Assembly: GCA_030374805.1 (NCBI GenBank)
Contig: JARGSG010000013.1
Coordinates: forward strand, 620,001 to 684,000
DNA length: 64,000 nt
Direction: 5' to 3'
Source of the DNA: Gracilaria gracilis
Taxonomy: Eukaryota > Rhodophyta > Florideophyceae > Gracilariales > Gracilariaceae
The notes under the pieces were generated by a model that saw only the letters and a program-made list of their open reading frames with translations, was not told where the DNA came from and made no database searches. A program made the translations under genes and the position numbers. This document shows, piece after piece, positions 9,963 through 21,810 of the stretch (its first letter is position 1; every line of letters begins with the position of its first letter).

Positions 9963-12900
9963 TTGCTTAACCCGTCGCAGCCGGCTGTACGGAAGCAACC
10001 TGGCCGCTTTAGGCCAACAGGAGCCCCTAGATCCTCTCAGAAGTCCCGGAAGCCGACAGCGAGGAAGTATTCGAATCGCGCTAAGCTTCAAGAGCATTCT
10101 GGCAAGTACAACTTGCTGGAGGAGCTAGCCAACGCGCCAACTGGTCTCACTTTTGGTCAGCTGGTTCGTGGCGATGCTGATGATGCCAAGAAGGACATTC
10201 GCCGCATCTTGTCTGGAAAGGCATCCCCGCGTCGAGTAACGTTCGCCGAGACCTCCATGAAGGGAGCACGCCTTAAAGTGGTCCCAGTGAAGGTGTATGA
10301 AACTCCCGCACAGGCTCTTCTGGATTCCGGGGCAATCCCCAATCTCATGTCTTCTGAGCTGGCCGAGAGGCTTACGTTGAAGCCCAAGCCCACTGATCGT
10401 CAGATTCACGTGGCGAACGGCGACGTGGCTCTGGTTCACGGCACGCTCCGTGATGTTCCTGTCATTTTCGATTCTGTAAGAGTCCCGCTCGAATTTCTGG
10501 TCATCGAAAGGCCCCCATTTGACCTCATCATCGGCTTTCCCACCTTGGAAGCGATGCAAGTCTGCATCGATATCAGCACACAGGAGGTGAAGATGGTAGT
10601 ATATGAGGGCTCGCCAATCCTACTCGGACTAGATTACGAGCGCGCTGCGATCGACGAATTTGTGCCAATTTCTGGCACAGATAGTGAGGACTTTACATCA
10701 GATTCCGATGAAGAGAGGTATGAGTTCCCCTCCGAAGGAGATAGTCTGTTCGCCTCGATTGAGGAGGACGAGGTTTTCTTCGATGGACACGCTTTGGGCC
10801 CAGAGGTCACCCTCGTCACGTTGGAAGGTGATCGCCCGACAATGAACCCAGATGGGTCTCACGACTCTGATCATGACGATCGAGAAGAGCAAGTCGGTGA
10901 CACTAGTCAAGATCCCGAGTCCCGGGCCGCGGAGCTGGTTGGTTTGCGTCAGGTTGGTGCTCGTGCTCCGCCTCCGCCACCCTTGACAACCGACGAACGT
11001 GCCCTGGAGCAATTGCGTGATCTCGCTATCAACGACAACAGGCGCTACGAGGACGCAGAAGCCACAGAAGATGAAGATGAAGATGAAGATGATGATGATG
11101 ATGATGAAGATACCGAAGACGAAGTTGGTGAGATTAACCCAGCCTTGCACGTGCCGTTTGAGCCACACCCGGTTGTGTTCGAAGACCCTGGTCTAACAGT
11201 CCCGATCCGCGACGAGGTTCTTCTTCTCCCACGCCGAGATGAGGAGGAGCCAGATCGCCAAGACGTTCTCTACATCAAGGTCAGAAGGCGTCACTTAGGT
11301 CATCCCGGTGCCCCCTTTCCTTCGGTCACGACGGACAGTTTGCCTTTCGGGGCTGAAGGTGAGCTCCTCCAGGATGATTTTGGGGGCATGAACATCTACT
11401 TCCCCCAGAATCAGATATCGGCCCCAGTCGAGTACCACATCCCAGGAGGAAATGGCGCTTCCAGCGGTTCCCGAGACTTCAATGGAGTTCAGAACGGTTT
11501 TCAGACTTCCGAGGACGGCCCTGCTTCACCCGGTCAAGGACAGAACGGAAGAGAAACCCCTGCAGTGCCCCATGGTCTTGTGCTTGCCTCTGAGAGTGAT
11601 GTCTGCGTAGCACACGAAGTAAAGTACTCTCTTCAGGACACCGTTGCCAGTAATGAACATGGGCGCGCCTTCGATCGCCGAGACTTCCCCCCAGACACCG
11701 ACCAGAAGCAGGTCATTCTTGATCGTTTGTCGCATCTCCCCGGGACGGTTCAGCAGAAGCTTTTCTCAGTTCTCTGTGCCACAGACATTGTGGCATGGTC
11801 CCTCTATGACCTCCGGCCTTCTGGTGTGCCCGTCTTGCACGACTTCGATATTACCGACAATACTCCAATCCGATCACGTCTCCGTCGACTCCCACCAAAG
11901 CATGAAGAGGTGGTCCGAAAGGAGGTTGACAAGATGCTCGCTGCTGGGATCGTGCGTCCATGCTCGTCCGCCTGGTCCTTCCCCGTTGTCATCGCCACGA
12001 AGAAGGATGGAAAACCAAGGTTCTGCGTCGACTACAGAGCCTTGAATCAGATCATGAAACCAGATCGTTGGCCACTCCCCCACATGGATCAGATCTTCGA
12101 TGACCTTGGCGGTTGTTCGTTCTTCACGACCCTGGATTTGTTCTCCGGATACTGGCAGATCGGCATGTCGCCCCGTTGCAAAGAGATGACCACTTTCGTC
12201 TGTCGGCAAGGGACCTTCCAGTTTGAGGTCATGCCCTTTGGCCTGATGAATGCCCCATCGACTTTCCGAAGGTTGATGAACTCCATTCTCGGTCGCATTG
12301 CCTTTGCACGTGTGTACATTGACGATGTGGTCATATTCTCGAAGACCATGGAGGAGCATGTCCACCACGTGTCGAAAGTGCTGAAGCTCATCGCCTCGCA
12401 TGGGCTGAAGCTGAAGATCAGCAAGTGCGACTTCGCTCAGCCCAAGATTCACCTTCTTGGGCACGTCATCGAGGCTGGTGGAGTGTCCGTGGACATGAAG
12501 AAGATTGAAGCGATTCAGGATGCCCCTCTACCTTCGACGACCACTGAGCTTAGGAGTTTCCTGGGCCTTGCGAGCTACTACAGGCGCTTCATCAAAGGGT
12601 TTTCACAGACCTCCGCGCCCCTTCACGCCACAACCACAGGCAAGAAGAGGCTGGAGTTCACCCCCGAGATGAGAGAAGCGTTTGAGGAGTTGAAGAGGAA
12701 ACTTGTTTCCCCCCCGGTTCTCGCTTTCCCGGACTTTGATGCCTCTTTTCGTGTCGAGACAGATGCCTCCACCCGGTCTTTGGGGGCTGTCCTGGCTCAA
12801 AAGAAGGAGGATGGAATGTTCCACCCGGTTCAGTACACAAGCAGAACTATGAACAAGTCTGAGCAGAATTACTCGGTATGCGAGAAGGAGGCCCTTACAG

Positions 12901-13889
12901 TCGTCTTTGGCTTGAAGAAGTTTCGCATCTACCTTCTTGGATCGAAGCCGTTCCAGTTGGTGACGGATCATTAGGCCCTGAGGTATGCTTTCCAGAAGAA
13001 GGACGTCCATGGGCGTCTCGCTCGATGGTTAGATCTTTTCGCGGTGTACGAATTCGAGATCGTGTACCGTTCTGGGACTGGCAATTTTGCTGCCGACTAC
13101 CTCTCCCGGTTCGCGAAGCCAGAGAACTTGGAGCACGGTATGGCATGCCAAGTTTCAGTCACGTCAGAGGATTCTTTCAGTGGTCTCGAGCCATATTACG
13201 CCAATATAGGCCGATACCTTTGTGGGCTTCCTATGGACGAGCATGACGCCAAGATCCTCCTTGCGATCAAGAGGAATGCGAATAAGTTTCTTCCATGGAA
13301 TGGAGAGCTATACCGCCGCACGAAGTCGGGCTTGGTTCTGGTCCCTGCTATCCAGGATAGACTCAAACTGTTACGCAGTTTCCACGACGACGTTGGTCAT
13401 TGGGACCTCAAGGCTACCAAGGACTTCATGCGAGACCGTTTCTGGTGGCCCACCATGTTCCCCGAGATTGTGGACTATGTCCGCAGCTGCGATGGCTGTC
13501 AATTGTCGGCACCTCTGCTGAAGTATAGGCCAGGACAGCGTGCCCCTCTCACTGGACTCTTCCACACGTTCTCCGTGGACTTTGCCGGCCCCCTTCGGAC
13601 CACACAGGGTGGGAACCGCTTCCTGCTCATCGGGGTCGAGCATCTCACGGGTTGGCCGATTGCTTTGGCTGCGAAGAGTTCCACCGCGTCCGTCGTCCTG
13701 GACTTTGTGCGAAGGGAGATCGTCGCACCTTTCGGTCTCTCTCGGACCATCGTTTCAGACAATGCCACTGCCTTCATGGCAGGTGCAGTTCAATCGTACA
13801 TGAACCAGAATGGCATTCGTTGGAGACCGGTTCTAGCTTATGCACCAATGTCCAACGGCCGGGCCGAACGCATGGTGGTCGTCGGTTGA
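9963..13889 (+). pseudogene. pol of the 6.8-kb Ty3/gypsy element (PR-RT-RH-IN)
   Basis: Protease active site LLDSGAIPNL near 10318. A long acidic spacer (about 10.6-11.8 kb, with runs of D and E) separates it from reverse transcriptase, which shows FCVDYRALNQI, the fingers-palm motif TTLDLFSGYWQI and the catalytic YIDD (about 12317). RNase H shows VETDAS and the GAVLAQ strand (about 12745-12800). Integrase has the HHCC zinc region (GHWDLKATKDFMRDRFWWPT... CDGCQ) near 13395-13500 and core motifs SVDFAG, IVSDNATAF and NGRAERM. In the family these parts mature the particle, copy RNA to DNA and insert it. The frame is broken and the integrase is shorter than usual; I treat this as a young fossil. 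Confidence 0.9.
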
Positions 13890-14016
13890 GGTTTACCCCA
13901 GATTTAGATCGAATGGGTGTGCCGTTCATGTTTGAGACATCCGTGGAGTAATTTGGACATGTCCCCGTTTCCCCTTTCTTGGTCGCTCGGTGTTGCTCCC
14001 GCTGGGTTTGGGAGTG

Positions 14017-14847
14017 TGTGGCACGTGTTTCCGTGCAGCGTGTGTGGTGCACGTGTTGGACACAAATGTAATTCTACAAGTTTCTCTACTTGGATATTTT
14101 CTAGATATTTTAGTTTTCTACGCATGGTGCTCCGCATGGTCCTCGCCGGCCCCCTTGTCTACTTAAGAGCCACTACCTCTTCGGTGAGTGGCAGAGACGG
14201 GGGATATGTTGCAGTAGTAGCCAGCTCATTGGTTGTTGTAGGTAGAAATGCGTTTAGAGTCTAGTTTGGAAGGTTTGATTGCCTAGAAAAGGGCCGGAGC
14301 GGTCGCATCTCGACCAACTCCGGCCAGACCCTTCCCCTTCTAGAACGACCCCCCAACCTTCATTTACAGCAAACTCTGTCTTGCTTCCCTCTGTCGTTCC
14401 ATCCCCTCCCTTCAGACTTTTCTCACCCTTTTGGCGGCTTGGTCTCCCGCTTTTCCCGGACAGGGCCCAGAGTGCACTACCCCTTGCTTGGGTCTTTTTC
14501 GTGCTTCGACTCTGGAAACGTCGTTCCCCGCAGGTGACCTACGTTCGGGTCTGCGAGAGGGAGCTGCTGCTTCTCTGTTGCCGTTTCGTGTTAGCTTCTG
14601 CCAGCACTAGACCTATAGTTTTGGTCGTGCTGTGGTTTCTGTTTGCTACACGTCTCCGCTTTCTAGTTGCTACTTTGTGCACTTTGTGTGTTTACTACGG
14701 ACTCTTGCCTACTACCGCTACACAGCGTGTTGGGCTGGTACTCTCGAGAGCACGTTCTGTTGTGTCCCGTTTGCTTTGTGTTTGTGTCCCCCCGTCCCTG
14801 GGTTTGTCATCACCCACACCGTTTTTCATATCAAAATGGTGTTCTCA
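14017..14847 (+). repeat. 3' LTR (831 bp)
   Basis: Same length and near-identical sequence to 8058-8888. The purine-rich tract expected just upstream is weak (GCTGGGTTTGGGAG). AATAG follows at 14848-14852. Confidence 0.95.
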
Positions 14848-14852
14848 AATAG
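14848..14852. repeat. target-site duplication, right copy (AATAG)
   Basis: Matches 8053-8057. Removing the element would restore the host sequence TTGTGCAATAGCAAGCATTG. Confidence 0.95.
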
Positions 14853-16885
14853 CAAGCATTGTTTGACTCTATTTTAGAAATTCAGCAAGGACAGTCGTGT
14901 CCCGAAGAGTAGTTTAACTATTATACTGCAGCAGTTCTCAATGGAAATAATATTATATTGAAATCGCGCCGTCCATCCCGACTTTAATGTTTTCCCGCAC
15001 GCTCCAGAGGTACATTTGTTTTTTTATTATCTGGTTTTTACTTGATACTTGGGTTTGGGGTTCACTGGTGTGAACAAGAAATAAAATTCTAGCTTGGAGC
15101 TGGTAAAGCTTTGGGTTAACTGAAGTTATGTATGAAAGTACTTTGGTTAAATATTGAGTGTTGCACCATACTTTTAGCATCTGCAAGGCGGTGTTAGAGA
15201 AGTGACAGATTTGCAGAAAAATTTTTGTCACAGACTACTGCTCTTTTTTCGTTAATATTATATTATGCTTTTGAATTGGGTTCAGTAACTAAATGCCATT
15301 ACTGAAGTAGTCGCTTCGCCTAGAGGGACAGGGTTGATACCGGTCGGCCTCTTGCAAGGCGAGAGCGCCACACACACGTCGTTTGTGCGCAGTGCAGGAC
15401 TCGGCGCATTCGATGTGCCGGTGGCTTGCACTTGCAAAATAAATTGCGTGACAGTCCGGCGCAGCGCTCTGCCCGCCGGCGGTAAACTATGCGCGCACTT
15501 CGCTCTACCTCTTTCGCACCGACTCGCGCGCTACAGATTTTTCAGGGAAACGCAGAAGTAGATTTATTTGAGCAATTTAGGCTGAGTAGTGCTACAAGAC
15601 AACTTGGCAGACGCTGTGAGCAGCGAGGCCGATCTTTTCAGTTGTTCTGTTGATCAACGATTTCTTCCTCAGTTGTTCTGTTGATCAATGATTTTTCTAT
15701 CTATCTTGGGTTCTTAGTCGTCTTGTAGCACTTTTGTTACCCACCCACCACACCCGGGAACAATGTATCTTCTCGATCATACTGCAGGAGCTCAGTTCTT
15801 CTGAGCCTCATGCAATATGCTTTCTTAGCTACCGCCTTCCCGATTCCCAAGCCATAAAGATCTGTCGCTCGGCAACAGCCTTGCAGCGAACAATAATAAC
15901 AATACTATGCCTTATAATATAGCTCATATGAAGAGGTGCAGGTAAGTTCCATATACGATGCTTTTGCATTGTTTGTTTGTCTTTCAGTAAACAATTCGTC
16001 TCTATCTTCTGTGTTCTTTGTAATGAAAAGTTATAGGCTTTCTCTGTACTGACTGCCCTGGCAGGGCCCTGCCGGCCCGGGGAGAGACGACCAGATTGAA
16101 GGTCTGCATTCGGCCGAATTTACTGCTCCCCTCTTTCCCTTGCCTCAACAGCGATCGCACGTCGCCAGCATGTCCTAAGCTACACGATTGGGGAGTGGTG
16201 GGACCATCATACTGGGCGCAGAGAGTTGTGCCAACTAGATAGGATCACAGAGTCGTCTCACGACTGTTGCATAAAGAATTCAACTGGGAGTCGCTCAAGT
16301 ACTTTATGCAGGCTAGAGAGAAGTCTCGAGATGGGCCCCCAAGATTTCAGTTCCAAGTTTTGACAAGTTATCAGGGTGTGGATGCAATCAGGCATATTTT
16401 CTACAATCAATGCTATGCCTGTGCGCGACAGATTCAGCATCCTGTGCGCACGCGTGCCGTCAAATGTTGCGGCTCAACAAGGGTAGGAAAGATGGACTAG
16501 AGCTGCAAATGATAGCCTTAACTGAGAAGCGGTGGACAAAGCAGTCAGTTTCGAAAAAGCTGGCAACATTATTGTGCTGAGTTACTTGTTTGTCATTTGG
16601 TGGCAAGCGCCTCTCAAGTTTTGAGAGTCTTTGTAAAGGCGACGCATGTGTCTGATGATGACCATGAGATGTTTATGTGCGATGAATGCTGCATAGGTAG
16701 TAGTGGTGCATCCACTAAAATATGAATTGGTCAGACTCCCCATATTCCACTGAGATGGCAAACTCATTAACCCATAGGTACAAATTGAAACGTTCCAATC
16801 TGTGTTGCAAAATGCCAAAAATCAGAGCAACGCTCCGCCGAGCTAGTCCAAGCCCGCAGTAAACCTAGAAGAATGCTGGTCTATT
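14853..16885. other. intergenic region, no supported gene
   Basis: Short frames only, none with a recognisable motif. 15300-15550 is a GC-rich patch in an AT-rich setting. A 25-bp sequence (CAGTTGTTCTGTTGATCAAC) is repeated in tandem at 15639-15663 and 15670-15694 with one mismatch. No tRNA could be folded. Confidence 0.4.
15639..15694. repeat. two-copy tandem repeat, 31-bp period
   Basis: Copies at 15639-15663 and 15670-15694 differ at one base and contain the inverted core TTGATCAA. Confidence 0.7.
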
Positions 16886-17248
16886 CTAATTCGGTAGGAA
16901 CACGAACGGCGTCTCAAAGGGTTCGTCAACCTCCGGTGTGACCGTGGGTTCCATGTCTTCGTCCTCCATGGCAGTTGGTTCCGGAGTGAAAACTGGTGCG
17001 AACGGCGACGGCGAAGGAGATGACGACGGCGATTGCATGCCGATGAAGGCGGCGATCTGCGGAGGCAGCGGCGGCGGAGTGACCACCGAGAAAGCCAGTG
17101 GCACGGAGGCAGACGGCGGCGGAGCCAAGGGCTCTAGAAACTCGGCGCCCACGCCCACAGGACGCGGCGCCTGCGCGACTGCAAGAGGCAGCACGGCCAT
17201 TGCCAGCAAGAATGGGGCGGCGAGCGAAGCACAATTGATTCGATACAT
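16886..17248 (-). CDS. secreted protein, QAPxPxGVGA family, member 1
   Basis: A 120-residue protein that I do not recognise from any known family. It begins with a clear signal peptide (about residues 1-25, hydrophobic core LAAPFLLAMAVLPLAV, cleavage after AVA). The mature chain starts QAPRPVGVGAEFLEPLAPPP, shared with the genes at 18853 and 27129. The rest is low complexity: P/S-rich (SPSSSPSPSPFAPV), then acidic (TPEPTAMEDEDMEPTVTPEV), ending FVFLPN. No cysteines in the mature part. A TATA box lies 94 bp upstream (17342-17348, minus strand). It is most likely exported or a wall-associated protein; function unknown. The start is the only methionine ahead of the hydrophobic core. Confidence 0.8.
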   Translation of the reverse strand: MYRINCASLAAPFLLAMAVLPLAVAQAPRPVGVGAEFLEPLAPPPSASVPLAFSVVTPPPLPPQIAAFIGMQSPSSSPSPSPFAPVFTPEPTAMEDEDMEPTVTPEVDEPFETPFVFLPN

Positions 17249-17341
17249 AGTTCAAGGTGAAGGGATATGTCCCGCAGTGGAATTGAAGCTTGGTGAGTTT
17301 GGAGACCGGAGACGCGCTTGAGAATAGCGTGCAAGGCGTGG

Positions 17342-17348
17342 TTTTATA
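17342..17348 (-). promoter_or_regulatory. TATA box of secreted-family member 1
   Basis: TATAAAA on the minus strand, 94 bp before the ATG at 17248. The position agrees with TATA boxes of the two paralogues. Confidence 0.6.
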
Positions 17349-18743
17349 GTTGGGCTCGGCGGCGCGGCGCGGCGGAGTCAGTTGGCAACGGCTTGTTCGA
17401 CATGATGGCGATAAAGTGGGAGGAGCGGCTCGAGGGGCGGCAGCAAGGCGGGAGATGATGGCGGCAGTGGGGGCGGTCTCAAGACGCGCTGATGAGGATG
17501 CGCGCGATGCGACGACGCGGCGGCATTGAGGTGGCGACGCGTGTGCTGATGGCACGCCGTGCGGCGTATGACATGAGGTGTTTTGCGAAGAACAATGTGC
17601 TGCGCCTCCATTTCTCCACGTGTAATCAGTCTGTGGCCAATCTCGCCGTTTTGCCGTTGTCTGCCTTGTGCCCCTGCGGCGGTGACAGGTTAGATGGTGC
17701 TGTCGCCGTTTCTAATTCTTATTATACATACGAATTGAATGCCTCCAGCGCGACAAACGTGGCTGTTGTGTACATGTTGACAGGTTGGGTACGTGACAAG
17801 CTGTGCACGTATCCTCGCTGGCATACGTGTATACACACGGAGCCTCTTGATTGTTGTGGCGGTGGACTGCGAACTTCGCTGTGCGAAGTGTGTGAGTGTT
17901 CATGTTTCTACGCGTTGGAACAGGCGGTGAGCCGAAGGGGGAGAGCACCACGTAAAGTTTAACTCCTGGCCGCTGTTCAACTTCCACAAAGTGGCGAATA
18001 TGCACCGCATGTGCTGCGGCGGGCACATCCCGGACAGCTCGTCTCCGCTCCACGTAGCGGCGGCACAGTTTAAGGCGCAGTTTCGCAGAGAAACTGCGTT
18101 AGCAGCGAGCTGCTTCAATGCAGCGATCCATCATGCTCTTCTCGCGACGTGTATGATAGGGAGCGCAACGGCCGTCCCCCGAGCGCAACCTTCCACAATT
18201 CAAATGAATCTACGCTTTCTCCTCGTCACCATCTGATTTTCAATTACACCCTGTTACTGCTTCTGACCGCCCGCCTACAAAGCATTCCCTTACTGTCGTT
18301 ATTCACTCACGCCATGGTTCTCAAAAGATCAAACAAGCCATAAGAGATCAACGTGTTCCTCTCTCGCGTCATGCCATGCTGCTAGAGCATGTATACAACC
18401 GCATGCATGCTTTGTGCACAACCCTTGATGTGTAGCCTGACCTTTCTACTCGAGTCTCACCGCCGTGGTGCCATACCCGAGGTCACTTTCGTCAATGATC
18501 GCCCCCAATCCCTTTTCTGCTCAGTTTTCTTGCGATAAAGGAGTTTCTTCAGCACTTCACACTTTCGTATCGCGCTTGTTTCGCGAAAATCTGAGTCAAA
18601 ACATACAACACACTTAAAGATAAGAAACATATCTTGTTCAAATCAATTAGCAATCACACCATGCGAATTCGCACTTACACCTTTGAACCACCGTTCACCT
18701 CTTTCCATTCATGCGGCCCCATACGAAACAAGCGGTCTCTCCC
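17349..18743. other. divergent intergenic region between two secreted-family genes
   Basis: Separates the divergently transcribed members 1 and 2. The left 300 bp is GC-rich (CGGCG repeats), the right part AT-richer. Frames here are overlapping, lack motifs and are not supported as genes. Confidence 0.5.
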
Positions 18744-18750
18744 TATAAAA
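18744..18750 (+). promoter_or_regulatory. TATA box of secreted-family member 2
   Basis: TATAAAA in CCCTATAAAAGCTTGG, 103 bp before the ATG at 18853. Confidence 0.65.
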
Positions 18751-18852
18751 GCTTGGCCTACCTCCTGACCGATCATCAAACTCTGTTCAAGTCTTCCGTG
18801 GCACGCAGCAAAAACAGCCCCATTGCCCTCCACTCTCGCAGAAACAGCCGAA

Positions 18853-19377
18853 ATGAAGTTCATCGTCTCCGCCTTCCTGCTGCTCTGTGTAGCATCACTC
18901 ACAGTTGCTCAGGCCCCTCGTCCCGTCGGCGTCGGAGCAGAATTTCTTCGACCACTTCCCCCTCCGCCTGCCTCCACCGTTTCAACAGCGTCGCTCACTG
19001 GTTTCACCAGACCGCCGACCACGAGACCTCCGATGACGAGACCGCCCGCAACGAGACCGCCCGCAACGAGACCGCCCACGACGAGACCGCCCACGACGAG
19101 ACCGCCCACGACGAGACCGCCCACGACGAGACCGCCCACGACGAGACCGCCCACGACGAGACCGCCCACTACGAGACCGCCCACTACAAGGGCTCCGACT
19201 ACAACTCCTCGACGCACAACCATGCGTTCTACTCCGATGCCTGAGCCGGAGCCGATGGAACCGACCCCAATACCATCTCCTGAAGCAATGGGCACTCGTC
19301 CCAAGCGCCAGAAGTTTTCGTTCTTCCACTTCTACTACCTGCCGAGATACTTCAAGCGACACGCAAATCCTTACTGA
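18853..19377 (+). CDS. secreted protein, QAPxPxGVGA family, member 2, TRPPT repeats
   Basis: A 174-residue protein. The chosen start (MKFIVSAFLLLCVASL) places a signal peptide at the very N-terminus, with cleavage after TVA; an upstream in-frame ATG at 18823 would add ten polar residues and spoil it. The mature chain begins QAPRPVGVGAEFLRPLPPPP. Then come about 12 near-perfect copies of a TRPPT pentapeptide (19009-19190), encoded by a 15-bp minisatellite (ACGAGACCGCCCACG). Next is an acidic P/E/M segment (MPEPEPMEPTPIPSPEAMG) similar in style to the same region of members 1 and 3, then a basic aromatic tail (KRQKFSFFHFYYLPRYFKRH). Threonine/proline repeats suggest O-glycosylation and a cell-wall or mucilage location. 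Function unknown. Confidence 0.8.
   Translation: MKFIVSAFLLLCVASLTVAQAPRPVGVGAEFLRPLPPPPASTVSTASLTGFTRPPTTRPPMTRPPATRPPATRPPTTRPPTTRPPTTRPPTTRPPTTRPPTTRPPTTRPPTTRAPTTTPRRTTMRSTPMPEPEPMEPTPIPSPEAMGTRPKRQKFSFFHFYYLPRYFKRHANPY
19009..19190 (+). repeat. 15-bp minisatellite coding TRPPT pentapeptides
   Basis: About 12 units. Central units are identical (ACGAGACCGCCCACG); end units vary at the fifth codon (ATG, GCA, ACT). The long reverse-strand frame here is a by-product of the repeat. Confidence 0.9.
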
Positions 19378-19604
19378 AGAAGAATGAGGTTTGAGTTATC
19401 CTGAAGAACTGAAGGGGAAGAGTAACGGTAATAGTTTTGCCTGGAAAATTCGCGATGGTTAATTCACTGCATCTGAGGTGTTGAACTTTTCTGTGTCCCC
19501 TTCAAAGAACATATTTGAATCCAGTCGTAAAAACTAGTGACTATAGATGAAGTCAGCGATTGTCTATCTCCCGAAAGTATCCATTTAGCTCATTTTGAAC
19601 TAGA

Positions 19605-21810
19605 CTAGACCCCTTCTTTCCTTCCAATACCTAACGATGCATTCAGCGCATGATCCACTGTCTGGGATAACTCTTTGGTGAATTCTGAACTCATGTCCCA
19701 CAGAAGGTAGTGAATCTGAACGGTATCCTTCCTCCTGTCTGGTATGACTTTGCGTACCTTTTCCATTAATGCAAACGTATTTAGATCTAACCCTTTCAAG
19801 AAGTCAAGAAGCTTATCTTTCTTTGAGGTTCCATACAGTTTCTGCTTCCAATCGACGGATTGCAGCAAATCTGATGCGGCTCTCCCACTAGATGTTATTC
19901 CAACATCAAATATGTTCTCCTGCGAGGAACTGTCCACTGGCTTCAGGGAAAAGTAGAGCCCAGGTCCGTGCTTTCCTTTCTTATCATACTCAATCTTCTT
20001 AAGACCTTTGGAAGCAACGCTCGTCCGTATTGATCGCAAAGCTTCTTCAGAAGCAAGTTGAACATTTGACTTTGCTTCGGTGATAGGTCCACCGTTTCTC
20101 ATTTGACTTAATCCACGATATATTGTCTGTCCCGCCCCAGGCAAATGCACCTCGGAATTAATGAGCCACTCTTTGAACCGATAGAGCTCAGGCTGAAAAT
20201 CTTTGTCTGTTGCATCGTAGCAGAAAATACGTTCACTTGGAAAATTATATCGGAGCACTGCAGCTAAACTACGCACCCAAAGACGCCTCCGCCTTTGCAA
20301 TTTTGTATGGTCCGTCTTCTGTTGATTGATTCCGATACAAACACATAAACCGCGCATGAAGGACTCTCCAAAAGACTCCCTGTAAGATGAAACGGCTTGT
20401 ATCAAGCTGTGTGGTACCCTTACTCCGTCCTTTGAAACTAAAACAACTGAAGAGACAGTGACATTCTCCCGAATTCTCTTGACTAGAATCTTGTGAAATG
20501 CGGAATCCATTCCATTCTGATCATTCATTCCTGGTGTGTCCCATATGACTACGGATTGGTCCCTGTCTGGCATGTAGAGCCGTCCCGAAGACATGTTGAA
20601 AGTTCCACAACCAGAGTGAGATACTTTAAAAGCCTCACTCGTAGTTAATACATTCCCTAACGTGGATTTTCCTGCCCCTGTTTCTCCTAACAAATACACA
20701 TTCCTTGTCTCTGTCACCGAACTGCTTTTTGAGGAAGAGTTTTTACTGCTTTCCTGGTGGTCTGCTGTTGTTGCTTCACGTAAATCTCTGTCTCTCGTTG
20801 GAGGGGATAGGGCTGACCTAGTCCTGCCAGTATCTACGGCTTCTGGCAGAAGTTGCGATTTCGTTTGACCTTCTTCATTCCCTTCAGGCTGGTACGAACT
20901 TCCAGGCTCCTTTTTCTTCTCCGGAATCCTTCTATTCGCGCATCTTTTTCTGAGAAACACATTTGGCCAGTCATGTCTTTTGATATTCATCAAGTAGAAG
21001 TTGGAAAAAAGAATCATATTGGTGAGCTTGGAAAAAGTTATTACTAGAGTCATCCCGCTCTTAGCTATTGTTTTCGATGACGTACCTCAAAACCACATGG
21101 TAGTGGTCTATAGCGCCGACCTCTGATATTCGAAGAATCTCCCCCTCGCCTTCTGACTTTAAAATTACTCCCTTTGTTCTTCCAATAACTTGACAAAATT
21201 GCTGACAGAACCGATATAGGCTTCCAGTAGCGAAGGCTAAGTTAATGATATCATGCACCTGGCCCCTCGTAAGGGCGTGAATGTACACAGTTGGTTCAGT
21301 CACATCTCTTTCCATCTTCAAATCATCTGAAGTAAAAAGCCGTAGGTTGTTAGAAAGTTGAGTTATTTTCCACAGAAGTCTATGAATGGTGTCATTTGAA
21401 GTGAGAGAAACAGGGGAAGGACTGATTATGACTCCTTCATTTTGTTTCTTGGTTCTTACAACAGTTACTTGAATTCGGTCAATGTTTGTCTCCTTGAAGA
21501 TTACAAAAGCGGTAACGGATAAGTCAGATATTCCTGGACGTCCTTCTCTGGCAGACGTTGTTGTTCTTATACTTCGCTGTCTGTTTCCCTGCTTAAGAGG
21601 AAGGCGCTTCACACCCTTGCAGACAGACTCCATTCGAGATCCAAATTCGTCCGCATCTTCACGCAATCGTTCTGATATAATTCCAGAGAACTGCCTAATC
21701 TCCTTTTCTCCCCTTTCAACCACGGCTTGGATGCCTTCGTCCTCCAAAGTTGCACTTAGAATCGACATGAATCCATCAAGCATACTGTTAAATAAGGATA
21801 CTTCTGCCAT
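19605..21810 (-). CDS. AIG1/GIMAP-like GTPase A (two exons)
   Basis: About 698 residues after splicing. Exon 1 (21086-21810) encodes an N-terminal domain of unknown type that ends with a segment shared with the paralogue at 22877 (ATGSLYRFCQQFCQVI). The intron (20977-21085, 109 nt, donor GTACGT, phase 2) matches the paralogue's intron in position and phase (VVLR/HDWP against ISLR/YCWP). Exon 2 has a charged, S/T-rich linker, then the AIG1-type G domain: P-loop GETGAGKST (about residues 339-347), a G2 threonine in GCGTFNM and DTPGMND (about 388). A conserved block VCIGINQQKTD may serve base recognition in place of a classical NKxD. The C-terminal third is paralogue-specific with few shared positions. 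AIG1/GIMAP proteins bind GTP and often act at membranes or in defence; the role here is inferred only. The acceptor has a weak pyrimidine tract, so its exact place is less certain. Confidence 0.8.

Larger units (their letters stand above)
8058..14847 (+). mobile_element. Ty3/gypsy LTR retrotransposon, full length (6790 bp)
   Basis: Two 831-bp LTRs (8058-8888 and 14017-14847), each TG...CA, flank gag and pol in the order protease, reverse transcriptase, RNase H, integrase, which is the Ty3/gypsy order. The element is bounded by the 5-bp duplication AATAG. The LTRs differ at only about 5 of 831 positions (about 0.6%), so insertion is recent. No chromodomain is seen and the integrase region is short. 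It belongs to a different lineage from the three chromoviruses in the window: different gag, two zinc knuckles and no tRNA-type primer site directly after the LTR. The copy is not intact, with about three breaks. Confidence 0.95.

Noticed and set aside
15300-15560. GC-rich patch as a possible RNA gene or small ORF
   Set aside because: No foldable tRNA/snRNA feature recognised and the 75-codon frame has no motif.
18982-19200. CRISPR-like array (regular short repeats)
   Set aside because: Units are contiguous 15-bp codon repeats without unique spacers, within a coding sequence of a eukaryote.
18909-19304. Minus-strand frame rich in VVGGL repeats
   Set aside because: It is the reverse reading of the TRPPT minisatellite; the plus strand has a signal peptide, promoter and paralogues.
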